The notes: generated by a model from the sequence alone, not told the origin. A stretch of 55,556 nucleotides of DNA from Mesorhizobium sp. (GCA_004020315.1 SAQG01000040.1:1-55556), one strand, 5' to 3'; shown: positions 7,829 through 18,397, counted from the stretch's first letter. A program made the numbers and translations.

Positions 7829-8062
7829 TCAGTCCGGCACGCTGGTCTGCAGGGCGAGCGCGTGCAGCACGCCGCCCATATTGCCCTTTAGTGCGTCGTA
7901 GACCATCTGATGCTGCTGCACGCGGCTTTTTCCGCGAAAGCTTTCGGCCACCACCTCGGCCGCATAATGATCGCCGTCGCCGGCCAGGTCGCGAATCGTC
8001 ACCTTGGCGTCCGGAATGCCTTCCTTGATCAGCCGTTCGATCTCGTGCGCGTCCATTGCCAT
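7829..8062 (-). CDS. bolA: BolA family protein
   Basis: This 77-residue BolA-like protein probably binds GrxD to form a cluster-bridged heterodimer used in iron-sulfur trafficking or iron sensing. The core pattern is visible: HYAAEVVAESFRGKSRVQQHQMVY without the longer N-terminus of stress-type BolA, followed by LHALALQTS with the family's C-terminal histidine. The ATG at 8062 has AAGGA about eight bases upstream. It follows purL by 85 bases on the same strand, the usual rhizobial order purL-bolA-grxD, although grxD is separated from it here by an inserted gene. Confidence 0.92.
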   Translation of the reverse strand: MAMDAHEIERLIKEGIPDAKVTIRDLAGDGDHYAAEVVAESFRGKSRVQQHQMVYDALKGNMGGVLHALALQTSVPD

Positions 8063-8147
8063 GCGAGGATTCCTTGTTCAGGTCGTGATCTCATAGATAT
8101 GGTCGAAGTGGCGGATGAACCACACCGAGACGGCCAACTCGATCATA

Positions 8148-10388
<2,241 letters not shown>

Positions 10389-10537
10389 GGGCGGCAATTT
10401 ATATCCTTGGGATCGAGTCCCGTCTTATCGCAAGCCTTGCAGCCGATACACCCATCAAGCGACGAAAAACGATGGAAAGCGACAGGGCGCAGCAAGTAGC
10501 GAAAGATCGCCACTCGACCCGCCGGTTTCAAGCCGGT

Positions 10538-11950
10538 TCAGGAGAAACTGTCGTAGCCGGCGCGGCCCTCGTCCAGAAGCCGCCGGATCACGCTGACACC
10601 CCCCGCGATGTCCTCTCGTCGACTCGGCTGTGAAACGCCAAAACGCACGCCATGAAAAACCTGCTCGGAACGGCCGGCCTTGAACTCGTCCTCATCATCG
10701 ATGAGCACGCCATGTTCGAGACAGGCATTCTTGAAGGTGCCGGAGAGCCATGGATCAGGCAGGGTGAGCCAGACAAAAGGCACATTGTCCACTGCCTTGA
10801 AGTCGAACCCGGCTAGCGTCTCGCGCACGATCGCCATGCGCGCGTTGATCTCGACGATGCTGCGCTTGCGCATCTCGCTGGCTTGGCCGGACAGAACCAG
10901 CCGGCTACACACTTCCGCCAGCAGGAAGGGGAGGCCGCCCGTCAGCATCTTGTGAGCGACTCGGATCCGGTGGCGATAGGCCGGTGGACAGGCGAGCCAG
11001 CCGCCGCGAACGCCCGCCGCGACCGATTTCGACAGGCCGCCGGCAACGATGGTCCGCTCGGGGGCATATTCGGCCAATAGCGGCGTCGGGTGGTCGGTCA
11101 GATCGCCATAGAGATCGTCCTCGATCAGGACGACATTGTATTCGCGCGCGACGCGCGCGATGGCCTCGCGGCGTGTTGCCGACAGCGTCACCAGAGTGGG
11201 GTTCTTAGCCGTCGGCATGAGGAACATCATTTTCGGATGTTTTTGCGCGCAGACGCGCTCGAAATCCTCTGGATCGATGCCTTCCGCGTCCGACGTCACC
11301 AGCGCGGTCCGGCGGCCTATCAGGCCGGCGCTGCGTGAAATCTGCGAATAAGTGAGGTGCTCGAAGACGATGTAGTCGCCTGGCGTGGTGAGCGCGGCAA
11401 TCGCCGCCATAACCGCGGCATGGGTGCCGAGCGTCGGAACGATGCCGTCAGGGCTCGGACGAAATGAATTGCGCGAGAGCCAGCTGCAGCCGGCCTCGAA
11501 CCAGCGGTCGGGAAAATCCCGCGTATAGCTTGAAATCTCATACGGATGGTCCTGCGCCGTGCGCGAGAGCACGTCGGCGACAATGGCGCCCTGGCCAATG
11601 TCAGGCGCAGCCGTACTGTCGAGGCGCAGTTTGCCGCGAGGCGCATCGATGTAGCGCGTGCCTTCCACGTGCGGGTCGGGCGCCAGCAGATCGGTCTTTG
11701 TGTCATGCCGGCCCAGGACATAGGTTCCACGTCCGACTTCGCCGCTCACCAGCCCACGCTCGCGCAACAATTGGTAGGCCCTGCCGACCGTGCCCACGGT
11801 CGTGCCGATGTCGTAAGCCAGATCGCGCTGCGGCGGCAGTTTTGCCCCGGCAGCGATCACGCCACGGTCGATGTCCGTCTCAATGGAATTTGCAAGCCGT
11901 TGATAGAGGGGCCCGGAACTGGACGTAAGATCGGGAAGCCAATTTGTCAT
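10538..11950 (-). CDS. MocR-type GntR regulator with aminotransferase domain
   Basis: The 470-residue protein joins an N-terminal GntR winged helix (about residues 12-80, LPPQRDLAYDIGTTVGTVGRA) to a fold-type I PLP-binding aminotransferase-like domain. The PLP lysine is in GGLSKSVAAGVRGG and the aspartate region in LIEDDLYGDL. MocR proteins sense PLP or amino compounds and usually control an adjacent divergent gene. Here that neighbour is a DUF1127 gene 92 bases away, an arrangement common in rhizobia. The shared intergenic region carries four CAAT/ATTG half-sites at helical spacing (11956-11990). The effector cannot be predicted. Confidence 0.92.
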   Translation of the reverse strand: MTNWLPDLTSSSGPLYQRLANSIETDIDRGVIAAGAKLPPQRDLAYDIGTTVGTVGRAYQLLRERGLVSGEVGRGTYVLGRHDTKTDLLAPDPHVEGTRYIDAPRGKLRLDSTAAPDIGQGAIVADVLSRTAQDHPYEISSYTRDFPDRWFEAGCSWLSRNSFRPSPDGIVPTLGTHAAVMAAIAALTTPGDYIVFEHLTYSQISRSAGLIGRRTALVTSDAEGIDPEDFERVCAQKHPKMMFLMPTAKNPTLVTLSATRREAIARVAREYNVVLIEDDLYGDLTDHPTPLLAEYAPERTIVAGGLSKSVAAGVRGGWLACPPAYRHRIRVAHKMLTGGLPFLLAEVCSRLVLSGQASEMRKRSIVEINARMAIVRETLAGFDFKAVDNVPFVWLTLPDPWLSGTFKNACLEHGVLIDDEDEFKAGRSEQVFHGVRFGVSQPSRREDIAGGVSVIRRLLDEGRAGYDSFS

Positions 11951-11955
11951 GGTGA

Positions 11956-11990
11956 CAATTTTCTATATTGCACCGAATTGAGAGTCAATA
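11956..11990. promoter_or_regulatory. Candidate MocR operator
   Basis: CAAT (11956), ATTG (11967), ATTG (11977) and CAAT (11986) recur every 9-11 bases between the divergent mocR and DUF1127 genes. They form two inverted pairs, and the site lies within 6 bases of the mocR start codon. Binding is inferred from the pattern only. Confidence 0.4.
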
Positions 11991-12042
11991 CATATGGACT
12001 GCGCGACAAAAGGGCACAATCTCGAATTCTGGTAGCAAGAAA

Positions 12043-12288
12043 ATGGCTGCAATAGATACAATCCGTTACGCGAGAGCTGAATTGCTCGGAGCCCACCCGT
12101 CAGGCCGGCAAGGCTATGTCCGTCGCCTGGTGCGTATGATCAGGTCACTCGCAAACCGGATTGGCAGCTTGCTTGATCGCAGGCGCAGCCGGCTGGTCTT
12201 GCTGGAGATGACCGACGATCAGCTCAAGGATATCGGCATCTCGCGCGCCGACGCCCATCGTGAGGGTTTGAGGCCATTCTGGGACTAA
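12043..12288 (+). CDS. DUF1127 small basic protein
   Basis: The 81-residue basic product ends in a typical DUF1127 (YjiS-like) domain: RRSRLVLLEMTDDQLKDIGI followed by SRADAHREG. Members in related alphaproteobacteria are linked to small-RNA maturation, phosphate or nitrogen stress and carbon metabolism, but none is firmly assigned for this one. ATG 12043 is preferred, since the longer frame from 11968 runs into the operator region and has no ribosome site; gcaagaaa precedes 12043. It is divergent from the MocR gene, which probably regulates it. Confidence 0.85.
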   Translation: MAAIDTIRYARAELLGAHPSGRQGYVRRLVRMIRSLANRIGSLLDRRRSRLVLLEMTDDQLKDIGISRADAHREGLRPFWD

Positions 12289-12329
12289 GGTGCTACTGAG
12301 GCTGTGTGCGTCTTCAAGAAGACACGATC

Positions 12330-13011
12330 TCAGGACGCCTTTTTCGTGCCTTGATGGACGCCGGGACTTCTGATCCGTGAGATGCCGTGGTCTGCAAGGA
12401 CCGCAACGATGCACAGCACTAGAAAAAGTCCGGTGATGCCCAGCGCCGAGACGGCGACGCCGGCAGCGCCGTTCTTGGCGACATCGAGGAACGGGTAGGG
12501 CACTTCGCCTGCTATCGGCGCCCGCGCCAGTGCATAGGCCAAGTAAGCGACCGGATAGATCATCCACCAGGAGATGTCGCGCCACCGCGTCGAGCCATCG
12601 GCGCCTGCCACAAGCCACCACAGCACGAAAAGCACCGGCGTCACATAGTGCAGCAGGATGTCGCAGAGCAGGAATAGGCCTTGCGGCTGCCAAAGCTGCG
12701 CCAGGACCGTCGCATAGACGATGAAGACCAGGGTTATGGCGACCGCTACGCCCGCCCGCATCCGCGCCCCGGCAAAGGCCGGGAACCAGGCGTAGCCACC
12801 GGGTGACAGCAGCGAAAACATGCACAAGCACCGCGCCGATATTGGTCAGGATGGTGAAGAAGCTGAAGTAGAAGACCAGCGAGCCAACAAAACTGCGGCC
12901 GGCTGCCATCGACGCCGGAACGGTGATGCAAATTTGCAGGACAAGCGCGGCCAGGCCTATGACCAGACCGGCGATCTGCAGGAAGCGGCTCACAGCCCTA
13001 GGCAGCCGCAC
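12330..13011 (-). pseudogene. Pr6Pr family membrane protein, frameshifted
   Basis: Two overlapping frames together encode one Pr6Pr (FAR-17a/AIG1-like) six-helix membrane protein. From GTG 13011 the first reads three helices (FLQIAGLVIGLAALVLQICI, FVGSLVFYFSFFTILTNIGA). Between about 12800 and 12835 the sense moves to the next frame: VAVAITLVFIVYATVLAQLW, then HYVTPVLFVLWWLVAG and SWWMIYPVAYLAYALARAP, to the stop at 12330. Beyond the slip the first frame becomes arginine-rich nonsense. The whole would be about 227 residues, a normal length. The GTG overlaps the preceding lipoprotein's end by 14 bases, suggesting an operon. Confidence 0.7.
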
Positions 13012-13408
13012 CGCAGGCCGGATTGCCAGCCTGCCAGCGGGCGATGTCCGAGCCGATGCGTGCGCCGAGCGGCTGGTTCATCAGCGGACCGTACACGTCC
13101 ACCCGGCGTGAATTGCCCTGTGCCTGCACGACCAGCAACGGCTTTCCGCCATAATGCTTGGCCGGGACCAGCAGGAAGCGCGGCGTGCCGGTGAACGAAT
13201 TCAGCTCGTTGGCCATCTGATAGGGCTTGAAGGCCGGATCCTTGCTGGCGATCCAGCATTTGTGGGCGGCGATCGCCACCTGTTCCATGGCAAGCAGCGA
13301 CGCGCTCTTGCCCGAAGGCGCCGGTGCGCTCTTCGGCTTCGATTGGCAGGAGGCGAGCACAAGGCCGGCGGCGGCGACGAGAGCGAGGCGGGCAATCGTC
13401 TGTCTCAT
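12998..13408 (-). CDS. Small lipoprotein of unknown function
   Basis: The 136-residue product has a lipoprotein signal (LALVAAAGLVLASC, lipobox LASC with the acylated cysteine near residue 20) and then a charged linker rich in K, S and P. The rest (AIAAHKCWIASKDPAFKPYQ, then NSFTGTPRFLLVPAKHYGGK and PACGAAA at the end) belongs to no family I can name. Two later cysteines may form a disulfide. It lies 50 bases downstream of purQ on the same strand and may ride on the pur transcript, but nothing ties it to purine synthesis. Confidence 0.75.
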   Translation of the reverse strand: MRQTIARLALVAAAGLVLASCQSKPKSAPAPSGKSASLLAMEQVAIAAHKCWIASKDPAFKPYQMANELNSFTGTPRFLLVPAKHYGGKPLLVVQAQGNSRRVDVYGPLMNQPLGARIGSDIARWQAGNPACGAAA

Positions 13409-13458
13409 GGTCAGGCGGCGCCTATTTCGAGTTCGGAAAGGGAAGAGCGCTGAAGATA

Positions 13459-14127
13459 TCAAGCGGCGATGCCGAGGGCGCTTTCGAACAACGCCCGGCC
13501 GTCGCTGCCGCCATGTGCTGCTTCGATCAGGTTCTCGGGATGCGGCATCAGGCCAAGCACATTGCCCTGGCTGTTGATGATGCCGGCAATGTCGTTGATC
13601 GAACCGTTGGGATTGGTGCCTTCGGCATAGCGAAACACGACCTGGCCCTCGCCTTCGAGCCTGCGAAGCGTCTCGGCGTCGGCAAAGTAATTGCCGTCGT
13701 GATGCGCCACCGGCGAGCGGATGATCTGGCCCGGCTGATAGCGGCGGGTGAACATCGTGTTGGCGTTGGCGATCTGCAGCTTGACCTGCCGGCAGACGAA
13801 TTTCAGCGATGTGTTGCGCATCAAGGCGCCCGGCAAAAGACCGGCCTCGACCAGGATCTGGAAGCCGTTGCAAACGCCGATGACCATGACGCCCTTGGCC
13901 GCCTTTTCGGCGACCGCCCGCATCACCGGCATGCGCGCGGCAATGGCGCCGCAGCGCAGATAATCGCCGAAGGAGAAGCCGCCCGGAATGGTGATCAGGT
14001 CGACGTCGGGGATTTCGGTGTCGGTCTGCCAGACGGTGAGCGGCGGCGTTCCAGAAATCTTGGTCAGCGCCGCGATCATGTCGCGGTCACGGTTGAGACC
14101 AGGCAGGAGGACGACGGCTGATTTCAC
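13459..14127 (-). CDS. purQ: Phosphoribosylformylglycinamidine synthase, PurQ subunit
   Basis: PurQ (222 residues) is the class I glutamine amidotransferase that supplies ammonia to PurL. The nucleophile is C86 in GVCNGFQ, and GGFSFGDYLRCGAIAA forms the oxyanion region. The histidine/glutamate partners lie in LMPHPENLIEAAHGG near residue 205. It begins one base after the purS stop codon, so the two are translationally coupled, matching the 1:2:1-type PurL-PurS-PurQ complex known from Gram-positives and alphaproteobacteria. Confidence 0.96.
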   Translation of the reverse strand: MKSAVVLLPGLNRDRDMIAALTKISGTPPLTVWQTDTEIPDVDLITIPGGFSFGDYLRCGAIAARMPVMRAVAEKAAKGVMVIGVCNGFQILVEAGLLPGALMRNTSLKFVCRQVKLQIANANTMFTRRYQPGQIIRSPVAHHDGNYFADAETLRRLEGEGQVVFRYAEGTNPNGSINDIAGIINSQGNVLGLMPHPENLIEAAHGGSDGRALFESALGIAA

Positions 14128-14128
14128 C

Positions 14129-14380
14129 TCAGGCGATCTCCACAGCGTAATTCTCGATCACCGTATTCGCCAGAAGCCTGTCGCACATGGCTTTGAGGTC
14201 GGCCTCGGCCTTGGCCTCGTCGCTCTCCGAAAGCTCGACGTCGAAAACCTTGCCCTGCCGCACCTGGCCGACGCCGTCAAAGCCCATCCCGGACAATGCG
14301 TGTTCGATCGCCTTGCCTTGCGGGTCGAGCACGCCGTTTTTGAGGGTTACGGTAATGCGGGCCTTGATCACGCTGGACAT
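14129..14380 (-). CDS. purS: Phosphoribosylformylglycinamidine synthase, PurS subunit
   Basis: PurS (83 residues) bridges PurL and PurQ and helps channel ammonia. The protein has the short ferredoxin-like PurS pattern: IKARITVTLKNGVLDPQGKA, GVGQVRQGKVFDVEL and a final NTVIENYAVEI. ATG 14380 is preceded by AGGAG, so the longer open frame upstream is ignored. It lies between purC and purQ. Confidence 0.95.
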   Translation of the reverse strand: MSSVIKARITVTLKNGVLDPQGKAIEHALSGMGFDGVGQVRQGKVFDVELSESDEAKAEADLKAMCDRLLANTVIENYAVEIA

Positions 14381-14412
14381 GCTCCTGTTCGAAGTGCTGA
14401 GCGGTAAAAATC

Positions 14413-15207
14413 TCAGTGCGGCTTGCCTTTGACACCATCGGTCGAGGCGACGAGCACCGGCCCGGCGGGACGCGGTGGCTCGTTCTCGTTCATGATGCCG
14501 AGGCGGCGGGCGACTTCCTGATAGGCTTCGACCAGTCCGCCCATGTCGCGGCGGAAACGATCCTTGTCGAGCTTGTCCTGGGTCGCCACGTCCCACAGAC
14601 GGCAGGAGTCCGGCGAGATCTCGTCGGCAACGACGATGCGCATCATGTCGCCCTCGAACAGGCGGCCGCACTCGATCTTGAAGTCGACGAGCTGGATGCC
14701 GACGCCCATGAACAAGCCGGAGAGGAAGTCGTTGACGCGGATGGCCAGCGCCATGACGTCGTCGATCTCCTGTGGGCTCGCCCAGCCGAAAGCGGTGATG
14801 TGCTCTTCTGACACCATCGGATCGTCGAGCGCGTCGGCCTTGTAATAGAATTCAATGATCGAGCGCGGCAGCACGGTGCCTTCCTCGATGCCAAGACGCT
14901 TGGCCAGCGAACCGGCGGCGACGTTGCGCACGACCACCTCGAGCGGGATGATCTCGACTTCCTTGATCAGCTGCTCACGCATGTTGAGCCGGCGGATGAA
15001 GTGGGTCGGAATGCCCATCCGGTTGAGATGGTTGAAGATGTGCTCGGAAATGCGGTTGTTGAGCACGCCCTTGCCATCGACGATTTCGTGCTTTTTCTTG
15101 TTGAAGGCGGTCGCGTCGTCCTTGAAGAATTGGATCAGTGTTCCCGGCTCAGGTCCCTCATAGAGGATCTTGGCCTTGCCTTCATAAATGCGGCGGCGAT
15201 TTTTCAT
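14413..15207 (-). CDS. purC: SAICAR synthetase
   Basis: PurC joins aspartate to CAIR with ATP, step 8 of purine synthesis. The 264-residue protein shows the ATP-binding start RRRIYEGKAKILYEGPEPGT and the signature regions EVVVRNVAAGSLAKRLGIEEG and VDFKIECGR, and is close to the bacterial norm of about 240-255. It heads the purC-purS-purQ run; the promoter should lie in the 277-base gap to the divergent DUF1476 gene. Confidence 0.97.
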   Translation of the reverse strand: MKNRRRIYEGKAKILYEGPEPGTLIQFFKDDATAFNKKKHEIVDGKGVLNNRISEHIFNHLNRMGIPTHFIRRLNMREQLIKEVEIIPLEVVVRNVAAGSLAKRLGIEEGTVLPRSIIEFYYKADALDDPMVSEEHITAFGWASPQEIDDVMALAIRVNDFLSGLFMGVGIQLVDFKIECGRLFEGDMMRIVVADEISPDSCRLWDVATQDKLDKDRFRRDMGGLVEAYQEVARRLGIMNENEPPRPAGPVLVASTDGVKGKPH

Positions 15208-15484
15208 CTGATCTTTTCTCTGGATTTCCGGGCAGGAGGCAAGCGACCAGTTCCTGTCCGTCTGCCTAAATTAGTGCGGCAACGGTAGGGGTTCAATGCC
15301 GGTGTCTATCCCAATCGCACTGTTTGCTCAATCGGCAAATCCTTTCAATCACCGCTTTCCGGAATGAAATGCCGCAGCGCAGCAAGTGACGTACCATATT
15401 GACCGGCCCGCGGCCTTTTGGTTTGTGCTGCGGCAATACACATATTTCAACGAACAGCGAATCGGATTTGACCGGAGGGATGCC

Positions 15485-15805
15485 ATGAGCAGCATGAAAG
15501 ATCGCGAGGAGGGCTTCGAGCGCAAATTCGCATTCGACGAGGAGCTCCGGTTCAAGGCCTCGGCCCGCCGCAACAAGGCGCTCGGCCTGTGGGCCGCCGA
15601 AAAGCTCGGCAAGGCCGGGGCCGACGCCGAAGCCTATGCCAAGCAGGTAGTCCTCGCCGACATCGAGGAGGCCGGCGATCACGACGTTTTCCGCAAGATA
15701 CGCAAGGATTTCGACGAAGCCGGGGTTGCCCAGTCGGACCACCAGATTCGCCGCACCATGGACGATCTGATGGCGCAGGCAATCGAGGAGATCAAGAACA
15801 CCTGA
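15485..15805 (+). CDS. DUF1476 protein, F1-ATPase zeta inhibitor subunit
   Basis: This 106-residue helical protein (MSSMKDREEGFERKFAFDEE at the start, WAAEKLGKAGADAEAYAKQV in the middle) is the DUF1476 family. In Paracoccus and relatives this family is the zeta subunit that blocks reverse turning and ATP hydrolysis by the F1 motor. It is close to the usual 104-107 residues. ATG 15485 has GGAGGG directly upstream. It is divergent from purC and ends before a very strong terminator, so it is monocistronic. In rhizobia zeta inhibits less strongly than in Paracoccus, so the physiological effect here is uncertain. Confidence 0.92.
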   Translation: MSSMKDREEGFERKFAFDEELRFKASARRNKALGLWAAEKLGKAGADAEAYAKQVVLADIEEAGDHDVFRKIRKDFDEAGVAQSDHQIRRTMDDLMAQAIEEIKNT

Positions 15806-15842
15806 TCCCCGCTCTGAGTCAATCGACACGCTGGACCAATCG

Positions 15843-15872
15843 ACCGCCCGGTCTCTCCGGGCGGTTTTTCTT
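15843..15872 (+). terminator. Strong rho-independent terminator after the zeta gene
   Basis: A perfect 9-bp stem (15843-15851 accgcccgg with 15857-15865 ccgggcggt) and a five-base loop are followed by tttttcttt. Confidence 0.92.
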
Positions 15873-16014
15873 TGCCTTTGCAGCTGTTTCCGGCTGAACT
15901 GCACCAGAGCGACATGCATCCATTCGGACGCACAAGTACGCTCCAAAACTTTGACTCCTCGCATCAGGCTTTCCGATTGTTGGGCCGATGCGAGAGCGAA
16001 TAAGGAAGGCGCCT

Positions 16015-16788
16015 ATGTCCCTGAAGTCACGCCTTGCGGCCGATGAAACGTTGTGCACCGCATGGTCCGGCGTGCCTGATGCGCTGACGGTCGAGATTCT
16101 TGCCAGACAGGGTTTTGATGCCGTCACGCTCGACATGCAGCATGGCGGACATCACGAGGACAGCGTGCTGCGCGGCCTTGGGCCGGTGCTGGCCGCCAAC
16201 AAACCGGCGCTGGTGCGCATTCCGGTGGGCCGCTTCGACATGGCCAGCCGCGCGCTCGATTTCGGCGCCGAAGCGGTGATCGCGCCGATGGTGAATTCGG
16301 TGGCGGACGCGCGGCTGTTTGCTGCCGCCATGAAGTACCCGCCACTCGGCGAGCGCTCCTGGGGCCCGACTTATGCCTTTCCGCGTCATGGCAAGGGCGA
16401 CTATGCCGACTGGCTGCGCGACAGCAACGAGCGCACCATGGCATTCGCCATGGTCGAGACGCGCGCTGCCCTCGATGCGCTCGACGGCATCCTCGATACG
16501 CCGGGTATCGACGGCATCTTTCTCGGCCCGTCGGATTTTTCGATTGCATGGTCGAACGGCGCCACCGTCAGTTCGACGCTAGAAAGCATGATGGAAACCG
16601 TCGCCTCGATCGCCGAACGGACACGCAAGGCCGGCAAGCATGCGGCGATTTACGTCGTCGAACCGGCCATCGCCGGCCGCGCGGTGTCGATGGGCTATCG
16701 GCTGCTGGCGATGGGCTCCGAGCATGCGCTGATCGGTCTGGGGGCAAAAACCCTGCTGAAGAGCGTCAAGGACTCGATCGGTTCCTAA
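16015..16788 (+). CDS. HpcH/HpaI family aldolase
   Basis: The 257-residue protein is a class II metal-dependent aldolase of the HpcH/HpaI type, which retro-cleaves 2-keto-4-hydroxy diacids to pyruvate plus an aldehyde. Visible features are LDMQHGGHHEDS (catalytic histidine region), AVIAPMVNSVADARLF, the arginine/glycine motif GERSWGPTYA and the metal ligands in VETRAALDAL and FLGPSDFSIAW. ATG 16015 is chosen for its AAGGAAGG site six bases away; an upstream ATG at 15988 would add nine unconserved residues. Its TAA overlaps the stop codon of the converging hydrolase gene. The aldehyde substrate is unknown. Confidence 0.9.
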   Translation: MSLKSRLAADETLCTAWSGVPDALTVEILARQGFDAVTLDMQHGGHHEDSVLRGLGPVLAANKPALVRIPVGRFDMASRALDFGAEAVIAPMVNSVADARLFAAAMKYPPLGERSWGPTYAFPRHGKGDYADWLRDSNERTMAFAMVETRAALDALDGILDTPGIDGIFLGPSDFSIAWSNGATVSSTLESMMETVASIAERTRKAGKHAAIYVVEPAIAGRAVSMGYRLLAMGSEHALIGLGAKTLLKSVKDSIGS

Positions 16789-17333
16789 AGGTCCGTCAGG
16801 AATTTCGCAAAAGTCATCGAACCTTCGGGCCACGGCCCGAAACCGGAATCGGCATTGAGATGGCCGGCCTCGCCGGCGTCGATGAACAGCGAGCCCCAGG
16901 CTCCGGCAATGTCCTCGGCGACGTCGAACGCGCAGAAAGGGTCGTTACGGCTGGCGATCACCACCGAGGGAAATGCCAGCGGCTCGCGCGGATAGGGGCC
17001 GAAGGTCATCAGGTGCCTGGGTTTTATCTTGGGATTGGCGACGTCGGGCGGCGCCACGAAGAAGGCTCCGGCGACCGGGCGCTGGAACTGCGGCATTGCC
17101 TGGATCACGGCGGCGACGCCGAGTGAGTGCGCGACGATGACGACCGGCCGCTCGGCCTCGTTGACCGCTTTTGCCACGCTCGCCGTCCAATCCTCGCGCA
17201 CAGGCTTCGACCATTCCGCCTGCTCGACGCGCCGCGCCGTCGACAATTTCGATTGCCAGCGGCTCTGCCAATGGTCCGGGCCGGAATTGGTGTAGCCCGG
17301 CACGATGAGAATGTCTGCATCCCTGACTTTCAT
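16785..17333 (-). CDS. RBBP9/YdeN-type serine hydrolase, copy A
   Basis: This small alpha/beta hydrolase (182 residues) has the family signature VPGYTNSGPDHWQSRW near the N-terminus, the nucleophile elbow AHSLGVAA, the aspartate region ASRNDPFC and the histidine in EAGHLNADSGFGPW. Substrates of this family are mostly unknown. ATG 17333 removes 15 unconserved residues of the longer frame. A close relative lies at 18414-18986, with the VOC gene between them, which suggests an old local duplication. It may share regulation with the VOC gene, which starts about 250 bases away on the other strand. Confidence 0.87.
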   Translation of the reverse strand: MKVRDADILIVPGYTNSGPDHWQSRWQSKLSTARRVEQAEWSKPVREDWTASVAKAVNEAERPVVIVAHSLGVAAVIQAMPQFQRPVAGAFFVAPPDVANPKIKPRHLMTFGPYPREPLAFPSVVIASRNDPFCAFDVAEDIAGAWGSLFIDAGEAGHLNADSGFGPWPEGSMTFAKFLTDL

Positions 17334-17391
17334 GGCGCGGATGTAGCGAGGGACATGGTTTCGTGCAACCGTGATCATTCAGTGCGATTGC

Positions 17392-17448
17392 TCACAATAG
17401 TGAACACCATGTTCGCTTCTTCGCGCCTTGTGTGAACGATCGCGATCG
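17392..17448. promoter_or_regulatory. Cluster of palindromes in a divergent promoter region
   Basis: Three dyads occur close together: TCAC-aata-GTGA (17392-17403), GAACA-cca-TGTTC (17402-17414) and the perfect 12-mer cgatcgcgatcg (17437-17448). They lie between the divergent hydrolase and VOC genes and could be operators for an unlinked regulator. Confidence 0.35.
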
Positions 17449-17584
17449 ACGATCTGTCATCGGAACAAGAAACAGCCGTGTAAATGAGAACCAGGATTTG
17501 GAACTGACACGACGTACAATGGTAGGTGGCGCCGGGCTCCTGGCTCTGGGGATATCGTCGCCGGCCGCCCAAACGGAGACTTTG

Positions 17585-18397
17585 ATGAGCGAACTGCCTT
17601 TTGCCGCCACGACCCCGGTCAGCGTTGCCCGTGTCGGGTTACGGGCGCGCGATGCCGAAAATCTCGCTGCCTATTATCGTGATGTCGTCGGCCTGCGGGA
17701 ACTGAGCCGCGCCGGCGGCACGATCACGCTGGGCGCCGCCAATCGTCCCTTGCTCGACATCGAAGCTGATGCAGCGGCGAAGCCCGACGATCCGCGCAGC
17801 GCCGGCCTCTTCCACACCGCCTTCCTGCTGCCCAGCCGGGCCGATCTCGGGCGCTGGATCAACAACGCCATAGCTAACAATATCGGCATCGACGGCGCTT
17901 CCGACCATCTGGTCAGCGAGGCGCTTTACCTGACCGATCCTGAGGGCAACGGCATCGAGATCTATGCTGACCGCCGCCATGAGGACTGGAAGTGGGATGG
18001 CGACAAGGTGGCGATGGCGACCGAACGGCTGAATATTTCGTCGGTCGTCGCCGAAGTGCCGGCCGGCGATGCCGGCTGGCAGGGCATGCCGGACAACAGC
18101 ATCATCGGCCATGTCCATCTGCGCGTCGGCCGGCCGGAAGACGCCGAGGCCTGGTGGCACCAGGAGTTCGGCTTCGACACGGTGGCGAAATATGGTAGCG
18201 CGGCGGTGTTTCTGTCGTCAGGCGGCTACCACCACCATATAGGCGCTAACTCGTGGCAGAGCGCCGGCGCCGGCCGTCGCGATCCTTCCCGGTCCGGCTT
18301 GGCCTGGGTCGAAATGCGTTCCGATAATGTGACTGAGGAAACGACCCGCGAGGATCCATGGGGAACGGTGATCAGGACCGTTCCCGGCAAGGCTTGA
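17585..18397 (+). CDS. Two-domain VOC (glyoxalase/dioxygenase) family protein
   Basis: The 270-residue protein has two vicinal-oxygen-chelate modules (VSVARVGLRARDAENLAAYY at the start, IIGHVHLRVGRPEDAEAWWH near residue 175), the layout of CatE-like extradiol dioxygenases. Candidate metal ligands are the histidine in GLFHTAFL, the glutamate in GNGIEIYADR and the histidine in GHVHLRV. ATG 17585 has a good GGAG site seven bases upstream. The open frame continues in phase further upstream and there encodes LTRRTMVGGAGLLALGISSP, which looks like a twin-arginine signal. A start at TTG 17498 or ATG 17519 would therefore give an exported form. Substrate unknown. Confidence 0.83.
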   Translation: MSELPFAATTPVSVARVGLRARDAENLAAYYRDVVGLRELSRAGGTITLGAANRPLLDIEADAAAKPDDPRSAGLFHTAFLLPSRADLGRWINNAIANNIGIDGASDHLVSEALYLTDPEGNGIEIYADRRHEDWKWDGDKVAMATERLNISSVVAEVPAGDAGWQGMPDNSIIGHVHLRVGRPEDAEAWWHQEFGFDTVAKYGSAAVFLSSGGYHHHIGANSWQSAGAGRRDPSRSGLAWVEMRSDNVTEETTREDPWGTVIRTVPGKA

